Assembly: GCA_029298735.1 (NCBI GenBank)
Contig: JANSLP010000409.1
Location: 1-25,811 of the forward strand
From: Ophiostoma sp. CBS 140.51
Taxonomy: Eukaryota > Ascomycota > Sordariomycetes > Ophiostomatales > Ophiostomataceae
Direction: 5' to 3'
Length of the DNA stretch: 25,811 nt
A model generated the notes under the pieces. The model searched no databases. It was given only the letters and a program-made list of their open reading frames with translations, and was not told the origin of the DNA. Positions 1 to 10,000 of this stretch are shown in pieces; within the stretch, counting starts at the first letter, position 1; the number at the start of each line of letters is the position of its first letter. A program made the position numbers and the translations under genes.

Positions 1-962
1 CCGTTATGCGTGATAATACAGCTTGTTCCCCCTCTCGGCCGCAGCCTAATGTCACGCTTGGCCACTGCTCCACCTAGACCTCCTTTTTATTTATATATTT
101 GCTTTCCAGACCCATCACGTTAAAAAGAAGGAAAATAAACCAGAAGCCCATAGTTCTATTGAGAATGAGGAGCATGTTTTGTAAAAAGAACAGCGCTTCA
201 TGCAAAGAAAACCGACACGGCCAGCGTCAGGCATCTAGACAAGTGAGGCTGTTGCATCGAATGCTACAGTATTAGAACCCTGTGATAGCAACTCTATGAT
301 AGCAATATGCAATACGCATGCAATGCGTGAGTTGACCACATTTCACCTTCGAGCATGGTACCCCGCGTCCATCTTCCGTTTTGACTCCGGCAGTAATGCG
401 GACTCTGCCGATGCTGGACGATTTGACAACGCCTGTGTGTTGGTTGTGTTGGTGGCTTGCTGACACTGAGACGGCGCTGGGCCCTGAAAGCCGGGGTCGG
501 CGCTATACCTTGGCTGATCGCTGTATCTGGTTAGTGTCCTTTTCTGACAGCTACCTCCCATTGGCTGTTTAACGTGTTGCCCCTGACGACAATAGGGGTA
601 GTTCTGAGTACGGCGCTACACGTGTGGTAACACGTGACTGTATTTTGCAGTGCGGCCCAATGTTTATTACCCCACGCAAGGAGAAACACCGCCAAACAGA
701 GACACACATTTGCTCATTTGTTGCTTTTGGGGCCCGCTTTCTGCTTGTGACGGCAGATGTGTACCTAAAGTCTCTCCAAATTTTAGAGACGCGACAACTA
801 CCAAAATTGTCTTTTTCGCGACGACATTTCGAGACGATATTCTCGCAACGACGACTGAACGAGTGATACCCCCATACGAACGAGACGAACGAGACGATAT
901 AGACTACGATCATAACGAAACGAACCACTTGTTGACCGACACACCCCTTCACACACACCACG
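1..962. other. Upstream region of the TOG-domain gene; no gene supported
   Basis: I see no convincing gene here. The part nearest the TOG gene behaves like a promoter and leader. It has two CACGTG boxes at 619-624 and 631-636, and a leader rich in CGA/GACGA words between about 825 and 925, where the phrase CGAGACGATAT occurs at 830-840 and again at 890-900. A 72-codon ATG-started frame on the minus strand (561-343) is Gln/Ser/Pro-rich but has no recognisable domain, so I did not call it. The first 340 bases show nothing I can name. Confidence 0.5.
619..636. promoter_or_regulatory. Pair of CACGTG E-boxes
   Basis: Two perfect palindromic CACGTG hexamers lie 12 bases apart (619-624 and 631-636), about 330 bases upstream of the TOG gene start codon. 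In fungi this core is bound by bHLH factors such as Cbf1. Function here is inferred from sequence and spacing only. Confidence 0.35.
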
Positions 963-3885
963 ATGGCAGAACCCGAGGAGGACTTTAGCTCCTTGCCGCT
1001 GCCCGACCGTTTTGCGCACAAGGTAGGACATGAGGAGGAGGAGAGATGTGGATGAGAAGAAAGAGAAGAGGAAAAGAGAAGGCTGACCTTGTTAGAACTG
1101 GAAAGTGCGGAAACAGGCATACGAAGATGCCGCCAAAACATTTGAGAAGACCCCCGACGAGTCCGACCCAGCCTTTCGACCCTTTTTGCAAGACACGAGC
1201 CTCTGGAAGGGCGCCGTCGCCGACTCCAATGTCGCCGCCCAGCAGGACGGTATTGCCGCGCTCGTTGCCTTCTTGCAGTATGGCGGCCGCGAAAACAGCG
1301 TCCGCACTCGCAATGCCACCGTCAGCAGCTTAGTCGAAAAGGGCCTGTCTTCGACACGCGCCGCCACGAAAGCCTCGTCCCTCGAAGCCTTGCTGCAATA
1401 CATTGAGCTCGATACTGCCGCGCCCGTGATCGAAGACATGCTGCCGTCGCTGGCCGCCAAGCAGCCTAAAGTCGTCGCCGCCTGTCTGGCTGCGCTCACC
1501 GCCATCTACCACGCGTACGGCTGCAAGATTGCCGATCCCAAGCCTGTTTTGAAGCTACTTCCAAAGGCGTTTGGCCATGCCGACAAGAATGTCCGTGCCG
1601 AGGCGACAAAACTGGCCGTCGAGTTCTACCGGTGGCTGCGCGAGGCCATGAAGCCCATGTTCTGGGGTGATTTAAAGCCGACACAGCAGACGGACCTGGA
1701 GGCGCAGTTCGAGGCCGTCAAGGCCGCCAACGAGGTGCCCAAGCAGGAACGGTTGCTGCGCACACAGCAGGCAGCACGCGAGGTGGCAGCAGCATCCGGT
1801 GGTGGCGAATTCGAGGAGGACGACGGCGGCGACGATGGCGGCGAGGAGCCCGTTGAGGTGGACGCATTCGACCTGGCCGAACCCCAAGACGTTCTCAAAA
1901 AGGTGCCCGGCGACTTTAGCGAGAAGCTGGCGTCGTCGAAATGGAAGGACCGTAAAGAGGCCGTCGAGGCGCTGTATGCCGTGCTTAACGTGCCGCGCAT
2001 CAAGGACGGCGATTTTGGCGAGATCAACCGGGGCCTGGCCAAGTGCATGAAGGACGCCAACGTGGCTGTCGTCACCCAGGCTGCGCAGTGTATCGAGGTG
2101 CTCGCCAAGGGTTTGCGCAAGAGCTACGGCAAGTACCGCACCGTGGTCATGCAGCCCATCCTCGAGCGTCTCAAGGAGAAGAAGCAAGCTGTCGCCGACG
2201 CTCTCGGTGCTGCCCTCGACCAGGTGTTCTTGGCCACCGACCTGTCTGAGTGCTTGGAGGACATTACCACCTTTTTGTCACACAAGAACCCGCAGGTCAA
2301 GGAGGGCACCATGCGCTTCCTGATCCGGTGTCTGCGCACAACACGCACTGTCCCCAGCAAACAAGAGATTACCACAATTGTCGAGGCCGCCAAGAAGCTG
2401 TTGGCTGAAGGTAGCGAGGGTCTGCGGTCAGGCGGTGCCGAGGTCCTGGGTACCGTCATGAAGATTATCGGCGAGCGCGGCATGAATCCCCACCTCGAGG
2501 GCCTGGACGACATCCGCAAGACCAAGATCAAGGAGTTTTACGAGACCGCCGAGGTCAAGGCCAAGGACAAGCCCAAGCCAGTTGCAGCACCGCCTGCACA
2601 GCGCGTGCCCGGTGGCCCGCCCAAAAAGGTCATGGGCGGCGGTCTCAAGAAGGGTCCCTCACCACTCAAGAAGGCAGCAACAGCAGCAGCAGCAGCACCG
2701 AGAGAAGAGCCGCCCGCAGCAGCACCACCCCGTCCGGCCGTCGGCAAGTTGGGCATGCCAAAAGCATCCGGTATCGGCGGAATGAAGGCACCAACAAAGC
2801 GCACACTGGCCGGCCCCGGCGGTGCCATGTCACCACGCCGCGCAGCGCCGCCACCTGCACCCGCATCGCCACCACTCGACTACGAAGAACCCGCTCCGAC
2901 AACTCCTGCCCCACCATCACGTGTCGGCCTCGGCCGCCCTGGCCTCGCATCGCGATCCCTGGCCAAGCCGTCCGCCATGGCCGCCGCACCCGCCGCCCCG
3001 CCCTCTCCTACACCACAAATGACGGGCCTCATGGCCGTCGAGCGTGCCGAGCTCGAGGAGTTGAGGCTGGCCAACGATCGCTTGTTGAGAAACGCCGACG
3101 AGTCCCGGCAAGAACGCGCCCGCTTCCTGTCCGAGATCCAGGAGCTCAAGAACCAGAATGCAGGGCTCATCGAGGACCATACACGCAACATGCTCAGCAT
3201 CAAGGCCAAGGAGACACAGCTCGTGCGTGCCCGCAGCGATGCCGAGGCCGCCGAGCAGACCAACGAGCGCCTGCGCCGCGAGCTGGACCGCTTGAAGCGC
3301 GCTCTCAATAAGGCTGAGGCGGCTCTGGTCAACGGCTCCGGTGCGCCCGCCGCTGGTTCTGGTTCTGGCATGGCCAGCCCTGGCTTTGCCTCACCCACCC
3401 ACGACGACGCCGGTATTTACAGAGATGGCGCCTACCCGACCAGCGCCAGAAGCAACCGCATTAGCTATGCGAGCACTATGTCGGAAGAAAAAGAAAACGG
3501 CGAGCTGGCAGCAGCATACCCGCGGAGCAAGCTGAGCCCGGATCTGCGGTATGGCGGCGGCGGATCCAGTGGACGTGGCAGCCCTGCCCGCGGGTTCCGT
3601 CGCGACCTGGCGTCCGGGACAGAAGACATTCCCGGTGGCCCGCCGAGTGCTGGAAGCAGCAACCTTGGTGGTATTGGAGGCAGTATCAGCAATGGTGGCG
3701 GTGGCTACGACCGTGGCAGCACGGGTAGCAGTGGCGGTGGCCAGACATCATCAGGACAAGGTGGTAGTGGAGGTGGTGGTGCCGTGGCAGGCCAGGAGAG
3801 CTGGAAACGGGCAGCCGAGGTGACTAACCAGCTCAAGGCGCGGATCGAGCAGATGAAGGCCAAGCAAGGCATCAAGAGGGGTTAA
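963..3885 (+). CDS. STU2: XMAP215/Dis1-family microtubule polymerase (two TOG domains)
   Basis: This is the fungal Stu2/Alp14/AlpA-type microtubule polymerase. It binds tubulin through TOG domains and promotes plus-end growth at spindle and cytoplasmic microtubules. The model joins 963-1022 and 1096-3885. The 73-base intron (1023-1095) starts GTAGGA, has a GCTGAC branch site at 1082-1087, and ends TTAG; joining gives the TOG1 signature HK|NWKVR. The product is 949 residues, close to other yeast-type members. TOG1 covers about 1-250. An acidic Glu/Asp/Gly linker follows at 256-275, then TOG2 at about 280-515. A Lys/Pro/Ala-rich basic stretch spans 515-665 (lattice-binding region in the family), and a coiled coil about 668-765 should give dimers. 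A long Gly/Ser-rich spacer precedes a conserved basic C-terminal helix (922-949, ending QGIKRG). The start at 963 sits in a CACACCACG context. Two TOGs plus a coiled coil is the fungal, not the animal, layout. Confidence 0.93.
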
Positions 3886-4173
3886 TCGATGATGGAGAGG
3901 GTGACGGTGGATAAGTATGGAACGGACTTTCAATCATGTGCGCGTTCGTCATTTTTATCATGCATCTCGCGGTTTTTCTGTTTCACGCCTTCAATTTTTT
4001 GTATTAACTGTGATTTTTAATTTATTCCCTTTTCTGTTAATGAGCGGCGAACTTTTTTTGAGCGGTCGAGGAAAATGAAAAGAAAACATTGGAAACTGAA
4101 TACTGTACAAAGCATTGATCTGTCGATGTGTGAATAAGTTTGATTTTACTTCTAGATGAATGATGTTTGGTCC
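3886..4173. other. Intergenic, 3' flank of the TOG gene
   Basis: An AT-rich stretch directly after the TAA stop, with runs such as TTTTTTG and AATTTATTC. It presumably holds the 3' untranslated region and polyadenylation signals. No gene is visible. Confidence 0.5.
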
Positions 4174-5075
4174 TTAGTCTTTCCCTTTTCCACCCGTCAT
4201 CCATGACGGGCGTGCTTCTTTGTCTAAACCGGTCTCACGGTCTCCATTTCCAGAGGAGCTTCCCACCACGCCGTGACCCATATTACCATAGTCTGTGTTG
4301 TCTTGTGATGTATTGGACCTTCCGTTGTCACCCCGGACACCGTTGTTTCCCTCGACCCAGTCGGCCTCCGCCATGTTGTTGAAGCCGGCCAGAGCTGTTA
4401 CCTGCGAAAAGGCAAACCGGAGCTGCAGCAGCTCGTACGACGGAAGACGATTTCGGTCTTGCGCTCCGGGATCTGATAGGGCGGCGGCAAAGCCAGAATC
4501 ATGATCCTCGAGGGTACTGGGAACCGTACCATGTTTGAGACGGCTGCTCTGTCAATAACCGCCTTGTTCCATTCTTGAAGAGGAGCGTTGTGACGGAAGG
4601 TACGATGTCAGAAGGCACTTTGCACTAAGTTTGGACACCTTGCATAAAAACATATTCTATATGATTGCGATTCAAGTGCCAACAAATGGCAATATCTGTT
4701 TCACGATGTGCGCGCATAAATTTAATTGTGATTAAATTATCGAACTCTAATACTTTCTGCGTCTTTCGCATCTTCAAGATACCACTCGAGCCCAAAACAA
4801 TCATACCAGCGGCTGTGACACTTTCCCCGCTTCTACTTAACTCTGCCATGAGTCAGGATGGGATTGGAAGATTGTAAAATCCATTAATGAGGTCCCGGCG
4901 TGTTGAGATGTGTGCTTCTGTCCCGTGGCTTGAAAGGAGTCTGTGGCAGCCACTGAAACTGGACCCGAATGGTGTTGTTGTTTGTGGATGAAGAATCATC
5001 AGTAGGAGCCAAGCACTTCAGGCCAAACTTGCCAGCCGCTTTGTCACCAATGTTTGTTTGATACCGAGCACTTTG
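4174..5075 (-). pseudogene. Decayed gene remnant B, resembling the C-terminal part of fungal HNH-nuclease-like proteins
   Basis: Read on the minus strand, two separate open frames look like protein rather than chance. The upstream one (5075-4884, 63 codons then TAA) contains IRVQFQWLPQTPF. The downstream one (about 4545-4174, TAA at the end) contains RLPSYELLQLRFAFSQ followed by VTALAGFNN and a polar Asn/Gly/Ser tail. An overlapping frame at 5218-5018 starts with ATG and contains VIIEDMREYP. They cannot be joined into one clean reading frame: the second frame has no ATG upstream of the conserved part and is bounded by TGA, and the 4546-4883 interval is AT-rich and unrelated in look. The order (hydrophobic IRVQF-type strand, then an LPSYELLQL-type helix near the end) resembles from memory the tails of the large fungal families annotated as HNH nuclease. 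The catalytic HNH residues themselves are not visible. It could instead be a real gene with small exons that I failed to assemble. Confidence 0.4.
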
Positions 5076-5457
5076 TCAAGTGACTGATTCACTGTGGGAT
5101 ATTCTCTCATATCCTCAATTATGACATTACATAGCTTCTGGGGGTTTTGAGAACCGTGTTTCGACGTTTTAAGGAAGCTTTTTTTGAGAAGGCTTTGTTT
5201 TGTTGATTGTCGAGCCATGTGGTTTCCATGTTAAGATGCAAACAAGTGGACGATACCACTTGAAAACTAGCGGGCTGTGATATCTCATTCTTCTCCCGAT
5301 GTGCAACCCTGCATCCTCAGACATAATTCAAGTCCCTTCAAGATACCTTGTTTTTTCTTTTGTACCACAATATCCTCCATTGGGTGAGGTAACTGATGTG
5401 GCTCAAGTTCAAATACGACAGCCATAACTGTCCCTCGAAAGACCCCTCCTTGCCTTT

Positions 5458-5817
5458 CTATTGGGGCCAAACTGCCTCGCTGCGGCCAGATTCCCACATC
5501 AAATTGTTGAAATGGGCAATGATATCGAGCATAAATGAGCGAAGATGTAGAAGCTGCCTCGACGGAAGCTCGGAGCGGTTGTCGGCACTGATGGTGAAGA
5601 TGGTGCCAGGTCTGCCCGAGGCTTGATGAAGTCCTTTCCGCATCAAATAGTTGCGTTGCGGCATACCAAAAGATGGGCGTGGCCACGAAGATCCATGTTC
5701 GAATCCCCAATGAGTCGCCACACTCAGACAGTATCTTGGCTGCAAAAGTTCTGCAGTGGCAGCTGCAGCCGTGGAGGGATCGGTGGAAGGATCAGTTGCA
5801 GGGAAACGGATCCAAAA
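5458..5817 (-). pseudogene. Decayed gene remnant A, paralogous to remnant B
   Basis: A 119-codon frame on the minus strand is open between a TAG at 5820-5818 and a TAG at 5460-5458. It starts near IRFPATDPSTDPST and ends with SGRPGTIFTISADN, then LPSRQLLHLRSFML, IIAHFNN and a short tail. The end aligns with remnant B: LPSRQLLHLRSF against LPSYELLQLRFA, both followed at the same distance by FNN and an acidic/Gly tail. This suggests two tandem copies of one gene in different states of decay. No complete gene can be built around it. The family label (HNH-nuclease-like tail) is from memory and tentative; the paralogy of the two remnants is seen directly. Confidence 0.4.
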
Positions 5818-8800
5818 CTAGAATTGATCACGTGCTCTTCTCCTTCCATTGATCATGCAGCCATTTGGGAGCATTTTATTTATTGAATTAAACGAGAATA
5901 TCAAAACAATATTGTTCAAGTACAAAGTGTCGCGTACAGTGATTCAGATCTCTGATTTGGTCTGCTGGAGATGCCTTATTGAGAGACTAGGTAAACTTAC
6001 ATTTTGGCCATTTTTTTGCAGTTCTTATTTTTAGCGATTCATGCTCTGCAAAGACCTGTTTTTCTCGCCGCATAAGCCCCGTTCTCTCACACCTTTTCAC
6101 AAAATGCACCCATTCTCGTTCTCGCGTTTTCCTTCCGCCCTCCCGATGCCTCTTGCTCACTTCCGCCTCCCAAATACGAGGTTGACGTTGACGTTGCGTC
6201 CCGCCAAGAGGCGATCGGCGGCATTTGAATGGCCACCAAGCCCGATTCTGGCTAGCCATTTGTGGAGAGGGTTGGGTTTGAGAGAGCGCTGTGGAAATTT
6301 TGTGGATACGCTAAACGGCGCTGACCTCGCTGAAGTTACAGCTGCCTCGAAATCTTGAATGAAAACTCTGGGCATCATCATTCTGGAGCAGACCGTTGGA
6401 AGAGCAAGATCATGAAAGGATAATATCATTGGAAAGAAAGGGAAAATATTGCACCATGCACCATAGCAGGAAATATCGCTTCGCCGTACTAGAAATACAG
6501 TGAATGAATAGAAACAGACAAGAACGTGTACACGCTTAGGATGAGAGAAAACGAAAGCAAATGGTAAAACCAGAGAAAAAAATTGCACGTTCACTCCATT
6601 ATGTAAGCCGTTATGTTGAAGTTTCCGATTACATGGCGAGGCAGACTGACTGTTTTCGCCGTCATTGTTGTCGAGTTGTGTGGTCGATACCCGCCGATCG
6701 ATTTCTGGGCGTGCGTCTGCTGAAGTGTCCAAGTGCGCTGTAAGTTGTGTAGGGTGTGTCGTATTTTTAGAAACGACAACGCACCGGCCACCACCACTCA
6801 GATGGATGGCTGGCACCACCACCACCACCGTCAAACGTCGGAAAAGGCGGGGAATCGGTAGGGCTGAGACGACAACAAGAGCACAGGCGATGGAAGGTGG
6901 ACGAAAATTTGACATGACGGCGGGCAAAACATAACGACACACGGGAACGTTGTGCGCAGACCGGGGTGGTAATAGGGCATGGATGGTGCGAAAACCACAC
7001 AGCTGCACAGAATACGAGTCATGCGATGCCGCGTGGTGAGGCTTTGTTTTTCATGATTCCGATGGCCAGTCTCCCTGACACAGGATGTGTGTAAACATGA
7101 CTCGAGTTGAGATCTTTTGACATTCAAATACATTTTTATTTTCATTGTTTATATATTTGATATAAAAATTAAATTCTATCTGCAAATGTCTGATGATTCC
7201 AGGGTAAATAATCTATCTTGTGTATTCGTTGAGCTAAGCTTTTAAAGAATAAACACATACAATATGAATAAAAAAGCTCACCGTCATTCTGTATCTCTAA
7301 TACCTTTCCATGATTCCAACCGTTGTCACTGCGGAATGCTTGCCGTATACATGTCCTACTCGTATCTGCTGAGGTGGCAGGCGCCGGCCAGGGTGCTGAA
7401 GGGATCGACATCGCGGGGTGATGATTACGGATGGCAGGGTACATAAATAAACACTGAAAGAAACAACTCAAAATCAGCAAAACAAGGTCAACGACCAGAG
7501 TCCGTGACCCGGCCAACGCATCTTATCTCGTATTGTGCCGCACGAGATCTGTGGAGGAGGCTGATTTGATTCCACTTACATCGAAAGTTGAGAGTCGCCG
7601 TCTTCTGCTTGCCATCAGCCTCGCCTTACACGGCATGACAGCCACGGTTTCCCAGCATCCGGGACTATCCCGGCCTTTGTTTAACGTTGTATTCTGTCCA
7701 TCTTCGATGCACAGCACACGGCACTGCTGCGGCATCAAAAGCCTCTCCCGTCTGTTTGGTCACTGGTTGATGGTGATTGGTTGTTTTCTCTTACAGCAGT
7801 GAGAGGCAAAATGCCCGAAAATGTGGAGAACACAATCGACGTCGGGATCAACCTCTCCTTGGCGTCAGCCTCAGCCCTCGCTCTCTTGCCTTGTTTTACA
7901 GTTCGTATTTCTGCACAGAAAGTCCCCTGCGGTATCTGTAGACCACTAATTCTGTGCTGTATGTTTCTCAATTTCCTCGAAAACTCCGCAATGTGAGCAC
8001 TGTTTTTATTCCTGAAACCTGCAGCGTTGGGCGCCGTCTTTTGCGGTCTCTTCTCAGCTGATGGTCGGCCGTACGAGTAATGACGGTGCAATTGAACCAA
8101 GTTTTTGATTTCATTGTTCGATGCCTTCTAGTTGTTCTAGCGTTGTTCACTACGAGCTTCTACGATTTTATTTCCCTCATTGTGAGCGGGTGTTGGTTGC
8201 TGGCTTCCATCGTTCTCGTTCCTCGGGGTCACCATTTCTTTGTCTGTTTTTCTGTCTACTCGATTTGGGCAAGGCCATGTTACCTGTGGCTTGCTAGTAG
8301 TTGGTCCGCTGCACAAAGTCCCCTCTGGTCGAACACACTATTGGACGCCTTTAACGTCAAAGAAGAACGACACAAGCCTTAGCTTTGCACGTAGTGTCTG
8401 CTGTCAAATATGCCACCAGAGTAAGGTTGTCAAGGATGGTTAAGATGGTTCAAGCAAAGGTCGTTGATCAATAGTTATTTTTATTTTTACACATCTCGGG
8501 TCGACAAGGACTGCGCTTACGCCGTATTTTCGTACTTCAGTTGTTCCTCTAGCTTTTCGTCCTTTTCCGTGGCGTTGTCTGCCGTCCCGGTTGGTCGCTT
8601 TCGAGGGACCCTGGATCGGCAAAGAGAGAAAAGCGCGGGGCACTGCACGTTTACGAGGTGGATGTACCAGGGTAGAGTTGCCGCAGCAGGCACACACACA
8701 CATACTCTCACCCGCACTCTCACTTACACCGACGGGAGTTGAGCCTCCACCATTTCTCCCTGTCCCGGTTGTTACATGCACCTTTTTGAGAGTGGCCCAC

Positions 8801-9060
8801 ACGACTCGACTTGTCTGTAGTATGAGCCGAATGACATCAGAGTATTGTGCTGGGGTACACGAGAACGAATTCCTCTCAAACTAAGCTCGAAGTGGGTGTG
8901 AGATCGCGGGTGAGAAGCAGCAGAACACCCAATGCCTGTTGGTAACATCTTACTTGGCGACAAGGCCTAGTATCGAAAATAGAAACAAAAGAGGAAATCA
9001 AAGTAAAGCCGAGTCGATACAAGTGAGAGAATATACGAGATCATACTGCTTCACATAGAG
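5818..9060. other. 3.2-kb stretch with no supported gene
   Basis: All longer open frames here lack an ATG at their 5' end, have no domain I recognise, and overlap frames of similar length on the other strand. The longest is a 283-codon minus-strand frame (7008-6157) that begins at a GTG and reads as low-complexity translated noise over a CAC/ACC-rich segment. Simple-sequence patches include GTTGAC repeats near 6181-6197, a CACCACCACC run near 6814-6829 and a CA-rich tract near 8690-8705. The last few hundred bases are probably the distal promoter of the secreted-protein gene at 9248. Confidence 0.45.
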
Positions 9061-9081
9061 TTTGTCAATGACCAAATTGTC

Positions 9082-9088
9082 TATAAAA
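9082..9088 (+). promoter_or_regulatory. TATA box of the secreted-protein gene
   Basis: A TATAAAA box lies about 160 bases upstream of the ATG at 9248. It is preceded by ACCAAATTG and followed by a CT-rich and then CAA/ACA-rich leader, the layout usual for strongly expressed genes of filamentous fungi. Confidence 0.6.
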
Positions 9089-9247
9089 GAGTGTCCACAT
9101 CCTCTTCTTCGGTCGATATTTTTTCTCTTCATCCTCATCAAACAATCATCACAACAACATCCACACAAACAACATTCACAAACAAACAACTACGTTCGCC
9201 ACTATCTTCTCTTCACATTTAGACCACTCTTCTTCACCACCACCAAA

Positions 9248-9691
9248 ATGAAGTACTCTGCTGCCCTCCTCGCTGTCGCCGCCACCACCGTGGCCGCCAT
9301 GCCTTCCTTCTCGGCTGCTGCCAACGCCAAGCGCGACCAGTGCACCTTTGGCACCTACGCCTGCCTGGCTGATGGCTCGGGCATCCAGATCTGCGACATT
9401 GAGGGCAACTGGGAGCTCGTCGGCCCCTGCCCCAGCGGCACCTCGTGCGAGGACCTCCCCCAGAACGGCTTCGACCTTCCCTTCTGCACCAGCACTCCCT
9501 CCAAGAAGACCAAGCGCGGCGACGACGGCACCACCGGCTACGACTGGTGCCCGACGCCCGGTCAGTACACCTGCGACGGCTGGAACGCCATCCAGGTGTG
9601 CAACACGACCAACGGCCTGGAGAAGGTGGGCGACTGCCCCTCGGGCTCGCACTGCGGCTACATCAACAACATTCCCTTCTGTGTTGAGTAA
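9248..9691 (+). CDS. Small secreted protein with two six-cysteine modules and Kex2-type sites
   Basis: The 147-residue intronless product begins with a clear signal peptide (residues 1-17, MKYSAALLAVAATTVAA). Two related modules follow, each with six cysteines: module 1 at C32, C39, C49, C61, C67, C80 and module 2 at C101, C109, C118, C130, C136, C145. They share the pattern Gly-x-Tyr-x-Cys, Ile-Gln-x-Cys, Val-Gly-x-Cys-Pro-Ser-Gly-x-x-Cys and Pro-Phe-Cys. Lys-Arg pairs at 28-29 and 89-90 stand directly before each module, as expected for cleavage by the Golgi kexin. One N-glycosylation sequon is present (N119-T-T). The cysteine pattern recalls chitin-binding CBM19-type modules, so cell-wall or chitin binding is possible but unproven; an effector-like role is equally open. 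The frame is open upstream to about 9062, but the ATG at 9248 gives the signal peptide, sits in CACCACCAAAATG, and follows a TATA box and leader. Confidence 0.88.
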   Translation: MKYSAALLAVAATTVAAMPSFSAAANAKRDQCTFGTYACLADGSGIQICDIEGNWELVGPCPSGTSCEDLPQNGFDLPFCTSTPSKKTKRGDDGTTGYDWCPTPGQYTCDGWNAIQVCNTTNGLEKVGDCPSGSHCGYINNIPFCVE

Positions 9692-10000
9692 ATGTCGCCG
9701 ACGATGATATGACTTCTTTCGAGTACCCCTGCAGCGGGTGCATGAGACAATGACATCATGGTAACTGCATCACATGGCAACTGAATGTTTGTTTTTCTTT
9801 CATCTTTCCTTATTTTCTTTCTTTGGCTTTTTTTCTTTCCTTCATAATGGTTATGGAACACATTGTTACTCGCGGGTTTATAGAGTATACGAGCATCACA
9901 CATAAAAATACAAGCAAGCACTTGACCGGTCAAACAAAGTCTATTTATTAATGCAAACTGTGAACTGTACGTGATATCATTTTGGATGCTTCTCGAATGC
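9692..10000. other. Short intergenic region between convergent genes
   Basis: This 309-base stretch lies tail-to-tail between the secreted-protein gene and the first SDR gene. It is T-rich (TTTCTTTC patches at 9785-9842) and probably contains both 3' untranslated regions. No gene is visible. Confidence 0.5.

Noticed and set aside
343..561. 72-codon ATG-started frame on the minus strand, Gln/Ser/Pro-rich
   Set aside because: No domain, no splice partner and similar-length frames on the other strand. It is possible but not supported.
4625..4849. 74-codon minus-strand frame with a real ATG
   Set aside because: It lies in the AT-rich interval between the two segments of decayed copy B and could not be spliced in frame to either. 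No family resemblance was seen.
5690..5715. GTTCGAATCCCC, which looks like a tRNA T-loop
   Set aside because: The flanking bases do not pair into a T stem on either strand and no acceptor or anticodon arm is present.
6157..7008. 283-codon minus-strand open frame
   Set aside because: It begins with GTG, the translation has no recognisable domain, and it is partly simple sequence (Val and His/Thr runs over CAC/ACC repeats).
8080..8382. 100-codon plus-strand frame with two hydrophobic stretches
   Set aside because: Hydrophobicity follows from T-rich DNA. There is no family match and no good start context.
9062..9247. N-terminal extension of the secreted protein to an ATG at 9062
   Set aside because: It would overlap the TATA box and leader and bury the signal peptide. 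The ATG at 9248 is the better start.
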